DNA of 64,000 nucleotides from positions 551,269 to 615,268 of the forward strand of contig NZ_FUWR01000001.1 of the NCBI RefSeq assembly GCF_900167465.1. The letters run 5' to 3'. The DNA is from Trichlorobacter thiogenes. GTDB lineage: Bacteria > Desulfobacterota > Desulfuromonadia > Geobacterales > Pseudopelobacteraceae. Below the pieces are notes generated by a model. The model saw only the letters and a program-made list of their open reading frames with translations, had not been told where the DNA came from and did no database searches. Positions 28,091-35,655 of the stretch are shown piece by piece. The first letter of the stretch is position 1. Every line of letters starts with the position of its first letter. The position numbers and the translations under genes were made by a program.

Positions 28091-29014
28091 CTGTTCATGG
28101 GCGCGGGGATGGGCCTTGTCATACACCTTCAGCAACTGATCAATCCCGACGTGGGTATATTTCTGCGTGGTTGACAACGAAGAATGCCCCAGTAGCTCTT
28201 GGATTGAGCGCAGGTCAGCTCCTGCCTCAAGCAGGTGGGTAGCAAAGGTGTGACGTAAGGTGTGGGGTGAAACAGACTTAAAAGTTGAGATTAGCTTCGA
28301 CCATCGCTTGACCAGCTCTGCAACAGCCCTGCGGTTAATTCGAGCGCCACGGCTGCCAAGAAAAAGCGGAGCATTATCATCAGGGTGGCCCCGTTCAGCC
28401 AGATAGCGTTCCAAGGCCACCAGTGCAACTGCACCTATCGGAACAATCCGCTCCTTACTTCCCTTCCCTAGCACGCGTACCATACCGGCAGCGCGATCAA
28501 CATCCCCGATTGACAGATTAGTCAGTTCGGAAACACGCAAACCACTTGAGTAGAGCAGCTCAAGAATAGCGGTATCCCTGTTTTTACATGGCTCATCACC
28601 AGCCTGTTGTGGCGGTGCTTCAACCAGCGTAACTATCTGGTCAATGTTTAGGTGGAAGGGAAGCCGCTGTTCACGCTTGGGTGTGGCAATCAACTCAGCC
28701 GGGTTAACCTCAAGCTGTCTGGTCCGTATCAACCAAGCAAAAAATGCCCTGATAGCTGCCAGCTTTCGCCCAATGCTACTCTTTGCATAGCAGTTTGGGT
28801 GAAGCTCGCTGACGCCGTTTAAGCGGGCCAGATAAAGTCGTAGCAGCAGGTGATCAACATCTGAGGCAGTACTGCCCTCACCACGCTCCTGACAGACAAA
28901 TGCAGTAAATCTGCTCAGGTCATTACGATATGCAGCAATGGTATGGAGCGAGGCATTACGCTGCGTTGCCAGAAATTCAAGAAATGCGGCAACCTGTGCT
29001 GATAGCCCTGCCAT
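28073..29014 (-). CDS. xerC: Tyrosine recombinase XerC
   Basis: A 313-residue Xer recombinase that resolves chromosome dimers at dif together with XerD. The N-terminal SAM-like DNA-binding domain (residues 1-100) is followed by the catalytic domain with Arg in [12 protein letters not shown], Lys in [19 protein letters not shown] and the nucleophile Tyr in TTQKYTHV. Position and length are those of a chromosomal Xer rather than a phage integrase. It lies 8 bases downstream of a lipoprotein gene on the same strand. XerC versus XerD is not certain without alignment. Confidence 0.85.
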   Translation of the reverse strand: MAGLSAQVAAFLEFLATQRNASLHTIAAYRNDLSRFTAFVCQERGEGSTASDVDHLLLRLYLARLNGVSELHPNCYAKSSIGRKLAAIRAFFAWLIRTRQLEVNPAELIATPKREQRLPFHLNIDQIVTLVEAPPQQAGDEPCKNRDTAILELLYSSGLRVSELTNLSIGDVDRAAGMVRVLGKGSKERIVPIGAVALVALERYLAERGHPDDNAPLFLGSRGARINRRAVAELVKRWSKLISTFKSVSPHTLRHTFATHLLEAGADLRSIQELLGHSSLSTTQKYTHVGIDQLLKVYDKAHPRAHEQDKGGD

Positions 29015-29022
29015 CGGTAAAG

Positions 29023-29460
29023 CTACTTGAACTCAGGCAGGGGAGAGGTTATCTTCCAGCCTTCACCAGCTTCAGGATCCTGTGGATTTTCCTCCAGCAA
29101 TACCCAGGTTTGATGATCGGTGATGGTTTTTAAGCGATTGTCAGGCAAAACAAAATAGTCAAATTCTACCGTGGCCTCTGCCTTCTTTTTCTCAGTCATG
29201 CACTGCTTGGCCAGAATGCGGTAGTCAACCATTGATACATTACGTCGACGGATCGACTCAGCTGTCTTATCAAAAGCAGGACGTTGCTTTGGAGTAACAA
29301 AAACAATACCAACCTTTTCTGCCTCGTTCCAGCGGACCATGCGACTGTAATCCTTGATCATCTTGTCACAATTTTCCTGGCTTTTCATGTTTCTATAAGC
29401 AGCGCATCCGCCAAACAGTAATGGTGCAACAAGCAACAAAACAACAAACCTGATTTTCAT
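29023..29460 (-). CDS. Small lipoprotein of unknown function
   Basis: A 145-residue protein with a lipoprotein signal ([20 protein letters not shown], modified Cys at residue 19). The mature part is charged and has no recognised domain ([18 protein letters not shown], then a beta-rich [19 protein letters not shown]). It resembles the many small envelope lipoproteins of Desulfuromonadia. It is immediately upstream of xerC on the same strand. Confidence 0.7.
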   Translation of the reverse strand: MKIRFVVLLLVAPLLFGGCAAYRNMKSQENCDKMIKDYSRMVRWNEAEKVGIVFVTPKQRPAFDKTAESIRRRNVSMVDYRILAKQCMTEKKKAEATVEFDYFVLPDNRLKTITDHQTWVLLEENPQDPEAGEGWKITSPLPEFK

Positions 29461-29544
29461 TGAAAAACTCCCTTCATGGGGGCGGTTGTGCCGCCCGTAA
29501 TTTTAAGGTATAAAGAGGTGCATTTTGCCCAACAAAGGAACGTC

Positions 29545-30147
29545 ATGCTGCACTCATTAATTCACTGGCTACTGGAAACCATCGGTTCTATGGGGTACCC
29601 CGGCATCTTTTTACTGATGGCCATGGAAAGCTCCATCATCCCGGTCCCCAGTGAACTGGTGATGCCACCGGCTGGTTATTTAATCCATCAGGGGCGGATG
29701 GACTGGCTGCCGACCATTCTGGCTGGAGCCTTTGGCAGCCTGGCCGGTGCCTATGCCAATTACTATGCCGCCCATTATCTGGGACGTCCCCTGATTCTTA
29801 AATATGGCCGCTATGTACTGATTCCGCCGGACAAATTTCAGCGAGTTGAAGCATTCTTTCTACAACATGGTGAGATATCAACCTTTATTGGCCGGCTGCT
29901 GCCGGTAATCCGACATCTGATCTCTATCCCGGCTGGCGTTGCCGGTATGAACCACCTGCGTTTTTCTCTCTACACCCTGTTGGGAGCTGGTCTCTGGTGC
30001 AGTATCCTGACTTGGATCGGCTATGCCATCGGCCAGAATCAGGAACTGGTTGTGGCCTGGTCCCATCGTGCCCTGCTCTGGGTCGTACTTGCCAGCTGCG
30101 GGCTGGTGGCATGCTACGTCTGGTGGCATCGCCGCCGCAGGCATTAA
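29545..30147 (+). CDS. DedA family membrane protein
   Basis: A 200-residue membrane protein of the DedA/SNARE-associated family, involved in membrane homeostasis (some members are undecaprenyl-phosphate flippases). It has the family's MESSIIPVPSELVMPPAGYL segment, GAFGSLAGAYANYYAAHYLGR, and the FIGRLLPVIRHLISIPAGVAGM motif with the conserved Arg residues. ATG 29545 has AAAGGA 6 bases upstream and removes an improbable soluble leader. It heads the dedA-pgeF-comM run, all on the plus strand with small gaps. Confidence 0.88.
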   Translation: MLHSLIHWLLETIGSMGYPGIFLLMAMESSIIPVPSELVMPPAGYLIHQGRMDWLPTILAGAFGSLAGAYANYYAAHYLGRPLILKYGRYVLIPPDKFQRVEAFFLQHGEISTFIGRLLPVIRHLISIPAGVAGMNHLRFSLYTLLGAGLWCSILTWIGYAIGQNQELVVAWSHRALLWVVLASCGLVACYVWWHRRRRH

Positions 30148-30181
30148 ACCGTAATACGCCTTGAAAGGCAAAGGAAATCAA

Positions 30182-30985
30182 ATGGAAACAACCCGCATCG
30201 GACGCATTCACTATCTTGCGCCCAGCTTTGAAACAACATCCCCGGCAACGATTCAGGGCTTCACAACCCGCCATGAAGGTATCTCGCGACCACCTTACAA
30301 CTCATTAAATTTGGGTATGAATACCGAAGATTCTCCCCATAATGTTGAAGGAAACCGCAGCCTGCTGGCCCGGGCCTTTGGCATTACCCAGGAACGTCTG
30401 GTCACCGTTCGCCAAAATCATGGCACCGATATTCTGGTTATTGATGCACCCAACGATGATTTTTCCCACTTTACCGGCCTTGAGGCGGATGCCATCATCA
30501 CCAATCAGCCCGATGTGATGATCGGGGTCACCGTAGCAGACTGCGTGCCGATCCTGCTTTTTGACCCGATTAAAAAGGTCATTGCTGCGGTTCATGCCGG
30601 GTGGCAGGGCACCGCAGCACAGATCGTATTACAGGCGGTGGAAGGGATGGCCAAGATTTTTGGCTGCCGTACCAAAGATATACAGGCTGTTATCGGCCCC
30701 TGCATCAACTCCTGCTGCTATGAGGTAGACCAACCGGTTAAAGATGGATTTAAAAACCTCACGGTGCTCTGGAATGCCGTTGCTGAGCCGACAGGAGCCG
30801 GTAAGTGGCGCCTTGATCTTGCCTTGGCAAACCGGATGCAACTGGAGGATGCCGGCCTGCGGGTTGATGCAATCCAGACGCTCGGTCACTGCGTCTGCTG
30901 TCAAAAAGAATGGTTTTTCTCCTATCGTCGTGACGGGGGAGAAACCGGACGTCAGATGGGCTTTATCATGCTGAAGGAAGCCTAA
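30182..30985 (+). CDS. pgeF: Peptidoglycan editing factor / multicopper polyphenol oxidase family (YfiH)
   Basis: A 267-residue protein of the YfiH/PgeF family (formerly 'laccase domain'), a purine nucleoside phosphorylase or peptidoglycan-editing hydrolase depending on the member. The conserved zinc-site features are present: VRQNHGTDI, VADCVPILLFDP, AAVHAGWQGTA and GPCINSCCYEV. AAAGGA precedes ATG 30182. Its stop codon is directly followed by the comM ATG (TAAATG), so the two are translated together, a common arrangement in Geobacter relatives. Confidence 0.85.
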   Translation: METTRIGRIHYLAPSFETTSPATIQGFTTRHEGISRPPYNSLNLGMNTEDSPHNVEGNRSLLARAFGITQERLVTVRQNHGTDILVIDAPNDDFSHFTGLEADAIITNQPDVMIGVTVADCVPILLFDPIKKVIAAVHAGWQGTAAQIVLQAVEGMAKIFGCRTKDIQAVIGPCINSCCYEVDQPVKDGFKNLTVLWNAVAEPTGAGKWRLDLALANRMQLEDAGLRVDAIQTLGHCVCCQKEWFFSYRRDGGETGRQMGFIMLKEA

Positions 30986-31643
30986 ATGCTGGCCAAGGTC
31001 CTGAGTGCCGCCGTTGTCGGTATCGACGCTATTCTGGTTGATGTTGAGGTGGATATTGCCCAGGGCTTGCCTCAATTTTCCACGGTGGGACTACCGGACG
31101 GTGCGGTAAAAGAAAGTAAGGATCGGGTCAAGGCAGCTTTAAAAAACAGTGGCTATGATTTCCCTCCACGCCGGATCACCGCAAACCTGGCACCGGCAGA
31201 TCTGAAGAAAGAAGGATCTGCCTTTGATCTACCGATCTCCATCGGCATCCTGGCTGCCACTGGAACCATCACCGGTGATCGCCTACAGCGCTATATTCTA
31301 CTGGGTGAACTCTCCCTTGATGGCAGCCTGAAGCCGGTGCGGGGCGCCTTGCCGGTGGCGGTAGCTGCCCGCCAGGCTGGACTTTCTGGTCTAATTCTGC
31401 CGGTTGAAAATGCTGCCGAAGCTGCTGTTGTTGAGGGGATTGAGGTACTGCCGGCTGCCACCTTGGCCGTTGTGGTTCAGTTCCTGCGTGGTGAGCTGGA
31501 GATCATACCCAAACAGATTGATCTGCATCAACTCTTTCAGCAACAGGAAGAGCATGGTGAGGATTTTTGTGAAGTGCGGGGACAGGACCATGCCAAGCGG
31601 GCCATTGAGGTCTCAGCTGCGGGGGGGGCACAACCTGCTCATG
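30986..31643 (+). pseudogene. comM: comM/yifB (Mg-chelatase-like AAA+ helicase), 5' fragment interrupted by element 1
   Basis: ComM (YifB) is an AAA+ branch-migration helicase needed for integration of transforming DNA. This fragment carries the N-terminal Lon-like domain of the family (MLAKVLSAAVVGIDAILVDV, GLPDGAVKESKDRVKAALKN, NLAPADLKKEGSAFDLPI) and the linker EVRGQDHAKRAIEVSAAGG. At 31621-31628 there is a run of eight G where seven are needed to stay in frame, so the expected GGHNLLM at 31623-31643 is read only after a -1 correction. Homology stops at 31643, where element 1 begins. Either the run is a real decay mutation of a dead gene or an assembly error in the homopolymer. Confidence 0.9.
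31629..31643 (+). repeat. Left junction of element 1 (attL-like), imperfect 15-bp repeat
   Basis: The last 15 bases of the left comM fragment (CACAACCTGCTCATG) match the 15 bases at 37214-37228 (TACAACATCCTGATG) at 11 positions. Both encode the comM-like (H/Y)N(L/I)LM. The overlap marks the crossover region, but the copies differ, unlike a simple duplicated core. Confidence 0.55.
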
Positions 31644-31680
31644 TTATATATAGGTGGACCCATAGTGGAGGGGTTCATTT

Positions 31681-33246
31681 ATGCGTAAAGCCTACAGTTA
31701 CAAGCGATTCAGCACACCAGAGCAGCAAAAAGGGTTTTCTTCTGATCGTCAGAATGATGGGACAGAACTGTACTGCCAGAAAAACAATCTTGAATTGGTA
31801 GCCAGTTATGACGACCTGAAAGGGGTTTCAGCTTTTCGCGGCAAGAATACCACAGGGGACCACAGACTAGCAGCATTTCTAAAGGATGTTCAGGCGGGAA
31901 GCGTACCAGCTGGCAGCGTCCTTATTGTGGAATCATTGGACAGGTTGAGCCGACAACCCCCGATGAACGTTATTATAACTATTATCGGGCCTATCATCCT
32001 TGCTGGTATTGATATAGTTACGCTCTACCCTAGTCCTAAAATATTTACGCAGAAAAATATGGAGAATGACCCGCTGTACTTACTTGAAATCATCTTTATG
32101 GCTAGTCGTGCCAACGAAGAAAGCAAGGTTAAGTCAGAGAGAGGCAAGGACAACTGGTACAGAAAACGCAAAGAGGCGAACAGCAATCCTTTGACCTGCA
32201 GAACTGTTGGATGGGTTGAGGTGGTAAAAGATGCCGCCGGTAACCGTACCAGAATAGAATTGATCCCAGACAGGGCAGCAGTTGTGCGAAGTATATTTGT
32301 AGATAGTCTAGCCGGTAAGGGTCAAGAGTCTATAGTTCGAAGCCTTAATGCAAGCAAAGTCCCTTGCTTTGGTAAAGCTAAGCAATGGCATAAGTCATAT
32401 ATAGCTAAGATACTCTCTAACCCTGCTGTCATAGGCACATACGAAGCACATACTAAAGTGGATGGAGTAAGAGTACCGCAAGAGCCAGTGAAAGGGTACT
32501 ACCCTGCTATTGTCTCAGAAGAGGATTTTTACAGAGTCCAGCAAAAACGGCAAGCGCATTGTGTTAAAGGGCAAAAAACAGAGATTAAAAACATACTAAG
32601 TAATCTGGGTAAGTGTCCCGTATGTGGTGGTACTATGACCAGAAAGTACAGCGGCACTCGCAAGGGTAAGAGTAATGGAGAGAGTCTAGTTTGTGTTGCG
32701 GCTAAGGTTGGGGCCGGTTGTGAGTATCACAGTGTCAATTACAACATGGTGGAAAAGTCACTGATTGCGGGATTATCTACAGCCAAAATAACAGCAACTA
32801 GACCCGTAAAACTTATGGCAGAGATTTTGCGGCTAAAGAATGCTGTTGATGAGCGTCAAGGGCAATTAGATAACACCGTGGACGCAATCACAGCAGGCAA
32901 ACTAGTTGATGAACTGCAGGAGCAGTTGCAGATAACTGGACAGTACGACGGTGTACCTATAACACTGGTTCAAGTTGTAGCTGGTTTGGAGCGTGATATT
33001 GCGAATTATAATACACGGATTGACACGCTAACCCGCAATGCAAAACTGACACAACCGGTTATTATAAAGCAGCAGGTAACTAGATTACGGGCATTAGTTC
33101 GGTCTGAGGATATTGACAGGGCAGCTATAAACGCAGTACTGCATGAGTTGTGTGAAGCCGTGGTGGTTGATTACAATCAGATGGTGTTACAGTTCATGTT
33201 CCGGTTTGGTTCAGTTGTTGAGATTCCATTGTGTAAAACTATTTAA
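31681..33246 (+). CDS. Large serine recombinase of element 1
   Basis: A 521-residue large serine recombinase, the likely integrase/excisionase of element 1. The resolvase domain begins AYSYKRFSTPEQQKGFS with catalytic Ser11 and contains ESLDRLSRQP; the recombinase domain follows at about 170-290 (TCRTVGWVEVVKD, PAVIGTYEAHTKVDG), then a zinc ribbon (GKCPVCGGTMTRKYSG) and a coiled-coil C-terminus. Its ATG lies 37 bases inside the element with TGGAGGGG upstream, and the ATG overlaps the TAA that would end the comM-element fusion frame (ATGCGTAA), so it could be translated by coupling from the host dedA-pgeF-comM transcript. Confidence 0.93.
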   Translation: MRKAYSYKRFSTPEQQKGFSSDRQNDGTELYCQKNNLELVASYDDLKGVSAFRGKNTTGDHRLAAFLKDVQAGSVPAGSVLIVESLDRLSRQPPMNVIITIIGPIILAGIDIVTLYPSPKIFTQKNMENDPLYLLEIIFMASRANEESKVKSERGKDNWYRKRKEANSNPLTCRTVGWVEVVKDAAGNRTRIELIPDRAAVVRSIFVDSLAGKGQESIVRSLNASKVPCFGKAKQWHKSYIAKILSNPAVIGTYEAHTKVDGVRVPQEPVKGYYPAIVSEEDFYRVQQKRQAHCVKGQKTEIKNILSNLGKCPVCGGTMTRKYSGTRKGKSNGESLVCVAAKVGAGCEYHSVNYNMVEKSLIAGLSTAKITATRPVKLMAEILRLKNAVDERQGQLDNTVDAITAGKLVDELQEQLQITGQYDGVPITLVQVVAGLERDIANYNTRIDTLTRNAKLTQPVIIKQQVTRLRALVRSEDIDRAAINAVLHELCEAVVVDYNQMVLQFMFRFGSVVEIPLCKTI

Positions 33247-33404
33247 GAAATCTTGCTATTTTTAGGAAAAGCAATCGCTTTTATCGTTTATTGAATCAAA
33301 ATCTATATATATTTAACGAAAAAATGGTTTAACAAGTTTCTCCTTGGGTAAACCTGCTGAAGGGATGCCATAAACACCGGTACCGCCCCAACCTTCTGTC
33401 TTTA

Positions 33405-33995
33405 CTACAGTTCTTTCATGTATGCCGCTTTGATCTCTTCGGGCTGGATGCCCAGATAGGTTAAAGTCTGTTTCTGGGTTGCGTGGTTAAACATCTGCAT
33501 GAGTGTTGGTATGTCAGTGCCAAACTGCGTGCGGTGCATATAGCCAAACGTCTTACGCAGCGTATGGGAACCATAGTTACCCTTGAGATTGATCTGGTTG
33601 CACCACCCTTTAACTATCTTGTTAATGTACGGGACCGTCAAAGCGGCTTTGCCTTTGCGGGATTGGAATAGTGGTTCCTGATCCTGAACGTCTGGCATTG
33701 TAGCCAGTAGCAGTTGAATAACGTTATAGACTGCATTGTTGACAGTAATGCTGTTGTCTTTACCTGTCTTCTGTTCTTTTATAATGAAGTGGTCACCAGC
33801 CTGCAGGTGCTTAACCATGCCAACAGTAAGGGCTACCAAGTCACTTGCACGCAGCTTAGTATTGATGCCAATGGTGAATATGGCTAAATCTCTGGGATTG
33901 TCTGCTAAGAGCTTCTTAATGGCTTTAATGTCTTTCAGTTCTTTGATCGGCTCAACCTTGATGGAGTCGCCTGCTTTTGGATGATTGGGGTTCAT
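33405..33995 (-). CDS. Catalytic-domain-only tyrosine recombinase
   Basis: A 196-residue tyrosine recombinase lacking the usual N-terminal core-binding domain, like FimB/FimE inversion recombinases in size. Catalytic features are visible: Arg in NTKLRASDLVALT, Lys in EQKTGKDN, HTLRKTFGY, the second His in FNHATQKQT and nucleophile Tyr in LTYLGI. ATG 33995 has a perfect AGGAGG 8 bases upstream; an extension to GTG 34001 is less likely. Since the element already has a serine integrase, this enzyme may resolve multimers, invert a segment or regulate; four copies of a 9-bp motif lie just upstream and may be its binding sites. AT-rich codon use matches the element. Confidence 0.8.
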   Translation of the reverse strand: MNPNHPKAGDSIKVEPIKELKDIKAIKKLLADNPRDLAIFTIGINTKLRASDLVALTVGMVKHLQAGDHFIIKEQKTGKDNSITVNNAVYNVIQLLLATMPDVQDQEPLFQSRKGKAALTVPYINKIVKGWCNQINLKGNYGSHTLRKTFGYMHRTQFGTDIPTLMQMFNHATQKQTLTYLGIQPEEIKAAYMKEL

Positions 33996-34013
33996 GGTCA
34001 CAGCCTCCTGCGT

Positions 34014-34052
34014 ATGCTAAGTTTCTTTCACTCAATGACTAATACTTAGCAT
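34014..34052. repeat. Inverted motif pair 1 (ATGCTAAGT / ACTTAGCAT)
   Basis: ATGCTAAGT (34014-34022) and its exact inverse ACTTAGCAT (34044-34052) are separated by 21 bases directly upstream of the tyrosine recombinase gene. Candidate recombinase arm site or autoregulatory operator. Confidence 0.6.
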
Positions 34053-34083
34053 TCAGATTCTGTCTTGTCAACGACTAAAATAC

Positions 34084-34129
34084 AAAAAAGACCGCTAGCC
34101 CTTATAAACAGTGGGGTTGTGGTCTTTTC
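34084..34129. terminator. Hairpin between the divergent recombinase and lipoprotein genes
   Basis: AAAAGACC (34086-34093) pairs with GGTCTTTT (34121-34128) with A-run and T-run on the outside and partial inner pairing. It has the look of a bidirectional terminator although it sits between divergent genes; it could also be a structured recombination or regulatory site. Confidence 0.4.
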
Positions 34130-34132
34130 TCT

Positions 34133-34162
34133 AATGCTAACTTTTGCGTATTAGTTGGCATT
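34133..34162. repeat. Inverted motif pair 2 (AATGCTAACT / AGTTGGCATT)
   Basis: AATGCTAACT (34133-34142) and AGTTGGCATT (34153-34162) form a second inverted pair with one mismatch and a 10-base centre. The right arms of pairs 1 and 2 are both followed by CAG (GCATTCAG in each), showing that the two pairs are copies of one site. Confidence 0.6.
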
Positions 34163-34183
34163 CAGGTTTTTTGCTAGGCAGAT

Positions 34184-34211
34184 TTGACAAAAGGGAAATG
34201 GTGTATACAAT
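34184..34211 (+). promoter_or_regulatory. Sigma-70 promoter of the element 1 lipoprotein gene
   Basis: TTGACA (34184-34189), a 16-base spacer and TACAAT (34206-34211), about 28 bases before the lipoprotein start. The upstream motif pair 2 ends 22 bases before the -35. Confidence 0.65.
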
Positions 34212-34238
34212 AAACAAAAATTTTAAAAGGAGACTTCA

Positions 34239-34463
34239 TTGAAACGCATACTTCTAGGACTGGTTTTGACCTCTGTTTTAACTTCTGGATGTGCCCCTAC
34301 TAAATTGTGTAAGCCTGGAGGGGATTTCTCTGGAGATATGTATTCTTGTAAACTCAGGGCAAGACAGATGGCACAATTCGGGGATGTATATAATCCGTTC
34401 GTGGAACAGTCAGAACTAAGAGATTGTATGAGTTATAAAGGATGGTCGAAGTGTTCTGAATAA
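34239..34463 (+). CDS. Small lipoprotein carried by element 1
   Basis: A 74-residue protein starting at TTG with AAAAGGAG 6 bases upstream. It has a lipoprotein signal (RILLGLVLTSVLTSGCAP, modified Cys at residue 18) and a short mature part with three further cysteines (KLCKPGGDFSGDMYSCKLRAR, LRDCMSYKGWSKC within it). It has its own good promoter. Small lipoproteins on prophages and plasmids often act in surface exclusion or superinfection immunity; that role here is only a guess. No homologue recognised. Confidence 0.7.
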   Translation: MKRILLGLVLTSVLTSGCAPTKLCKPGGDFSGDMYSCKLRARQMAQFGDVYNPFVEQSELRDCMSYKGWSKCSE

Positions 34464-34464
34464 T

Positions 34465-34617
34465 TTACTTAGAGAGGAACCACTCACGGTCTCTAGGGCA
34501 GTTGCTACAGAGTTCTTCTAAAACTTCTAGCAGAGCAATGGGACCGTGTATCGCCTGCACGCTGGCAGCTTGTTCTGGCCAGTTTTCAACAAAATTGAGG
34601 CAATGGGTACAGGGCAT
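34465..34617 (-). CDS. Tiny two-CxxC protein (50 residues)
   Basis: A 50-residue protein that is below usual gene-calling length but has a textbook ribosome site (AGGAGGTG, 7 bases before the ATG). It begins MPCTHCLNFVENW and ends CSNCPRDREWFLSK, so CxxC pairs lie at residues 3-6 and 37-40, a plausible zinc-ribbon-like or zinc-knuckle arrangement. It ends 1 base from the convergent lipoprotein stop codon. Function unknown; a DNA-binding or regulatory role is possible. Confidence 0.65.
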   Translation of the reverse strand: MPCTHCLNFVENWPEQAASVQAIHGPIALLEVLEELCSNCPRDREWFLSK

Positions 34618-34760
34618 TTAAAAACACCTCCTAAGGGGTTGTAGAGCTTCTGGGGTTGTATAGCAGATTCATTGAGTTTGGAGAAGAAATTTAATGTTGC
34701 AATAATAGCTAGTTATCTATGAATAGATAGTTATTTACATAAGGCTGGCGCAGAAATTGC

Positions 34761-34789
34761 TTGACAAAAAATCGAAAGTATGATAAAAT
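34761..34789 (+). promoter_or_regulatory. Consensus promoter of the small-RNA candidate
   Basis: TTGACA (34761-34766), exactly 17 bases, TAAAAT (34784-34789). This is one of the strongest promoters in the window and no protein gene follows it. Confidence 0.75.
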
Positions 34790-34795
34790 CAACAC

Positions 34796-34936
34796 CGTGT
34801 CCTGGGAAAAATTTAATAGTAAATTTTTAGCAAGATAAACTTACGGGCATATGTAGCGGTTTTCATAATTTTACTTATAAAATTAACTTTTAGATAAATT
34901 GAAAAAAGAGGAGCCGGAGGCCCCCCTTTTTCTTTT
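34796..34936 (+). ncRNA. Candidate structured small RNA (about 140 nt)
   Basis: The transcript expected from the consensus promoter at 34761-34789 has no open frame of more than about 13 codons and ends in a terminator hairpin. It contains two perfect AU-rich hairpins: AAAAATTTA/TAAATTTTT around ATAG (34808-34829) and TAATTTTA/TAAAATTA around CTTA (34866-34885), then the terminator. It may be a regulatory RNA for the opposite-strand rep operon or for the recombinases, or a single-strand origin where RNA polymerase primes complementary-strand synthesis. No known family recognised. Confidence 0.6.
34902..34936 (+). terminator. Terminator of the small-RNA candidate
   Basis: An A-rich arm and GAGGAGCC pair with GGAGGCCCCCC and a T-run (mostly GC and A-T pairs with a few mismatches). 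The A and T flanks on both sides make it potentially active in both directions, which would also end the minus-strand transcript from the 107-residue gene. Confidence 0.7.
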
Positions 34937-34951
34937 ATCATTTATAAATAG

Positions 34952-35002
34952 GTTGCAATCCCTGCAACGGGGACTATGAAATTTAGGTTACTGCACATGT
35001 GC
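34952..35002. repeat. Palindromes next to the small RNA
   Basis: GTTGCA-N5-TGCAAC (34952-34968) and the perfect palindrome GCACATGTGC (34993-35002) lie in the non-coding stretch 34937-35050. They could be protein-binding sites or part of a replication origin; nothing else was found in this stretch. Confidence 0.45.
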
Positions 35003-35050
35003 CTATCCTCTGCAGGTGGGTTGCCCTACAGATTTAAGCTCTTTATTCGG

Positions 35051-35374
35051 TTATTCTAGTGTGTAAAGATTCCCACCCCCAACTTCTGAAAGAGTTGACG
35101 AGACAACATGGTAATCCTTGCCCATGATGTTTAGGGTACTGTCAGTAAGCATTTCAAATGTGAAGAACTTCCTTGTTTCATTATCCCAAAGGCCCGCCAC
35201 AGACCAGCCAAGTCCACTTACCGCCTTAATCCCGTCTGACTCAACTTTATTTTTCATCCTTCTGATTGCTATGGTGGCTTGGCTGTAATTCCCTTCCAGA
35301 TCTTTGTAGTAAACGGTTGTTTTTTCACCAGCTAGATTAAATGGTCCTGTTAAGACTGATTTGAGATTTATCAT
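35051..35374 (-). CDS. Hypothetical 107-residue protein of element 1
   Basis: Soluble, mixed alpha/beta-looking protein without cysteines, signal or membrane segment. It begins MINLKSVLTGPFNLAGEKTT and ends with VVSSTLSEVGGGNLYTLE. Family unknown. Position downstream of the possible rep gene is where many rolling-circle phages keep a single-stranded-DNA-binding protein, but no OB-fold signature can be shown by eye; the C-terminal 'GKDYHVV...GGGNLYTL' also vaguely recalls small phage head-joining proteins. The ribosome site is weak (AAGAAAG). Confidence 0.6.
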   Translation of the reverse strand: MINLKSVLTGPFNLAGEKTTVYYKDLEGNYSQATIAIRRMKNKVESDGIKAVSGLGWSVAGLWDNETRKFFTFEMLTDSTLNIMGKDYHVVSSTLSEVGGGNLYTLE

Positions 35375-35436
35375 TTTAGTTCTTTCTTAAAGAGAGTGCC
35401 GTTCCGGCAGTGTTTTTGTATGTTATTTTTTACTTC

Positions 35437-35495
35437 AACTATTCGGCGGCTTTGGCTGTTCCGTCGGATGCTCCACAGCCAGCCGCTGAATAGTT
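35437..35495. repeat. 59-base stem-loop in element 1
   Basis: AACTATTCGGCGGCT (35437-35451) pairs with AGCCGCTGAATAGTT (35481-35495) with one mismatch; after a TT bulge an inner stem GGCTGT/ACAGCC (35454-35459 and 35475-35480) closes a 15-base loop. There is no T-run. A hairpin this long between genes of a small replicon fits a rolling-circle nicking site, a single-strand origin or a packaging signal; an integron attC site was considered but the end boxes do not match. Confidence 0.7.
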
Positions 35496-35516
35496 AATTA
35501 AAGGGTGGAGTTCGGG

Positions 35517-35654
35517 TCAAAAAGCTCCACTTAAAGATTTAATTACTCGCGCGAGCGTTTCAAACTCATAAATCTCTAACTCTGCGATGTTTTTTAAGAT
35601 GTCACTAAACCTTTGGGAAAAAATTTTGCCGTTATATTGGTTTGAAATACTCAT
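35517..35654 (-). CDS. Tiny protein (45 residues), element 1
   Basis: Starts MSISNQYNGKIFSQRFSDIL and continues as a probable helix (KNIAELEIYEFETLARVIKS). GAGAGGG lies about 10 bases before the ATG, inside the end of the preceding gene; the ATG is 1 base after that gene's stop codon, so translation is coupled. Function unknown. Confidence 0.55.
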   Translation of the reverse strand: MSISNQYNGKIFSQRFSDILKNIAELEIYEFETLARVIKSLSGAF

Positions 35655-35655
35655 G

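Noticed and set aside
35437-35495. Integron attC site
   Set aside because: The stem with a TT bulge invited this, but the terminal boxes do not fit the RYYYAAC and GTTRRRY pattern.
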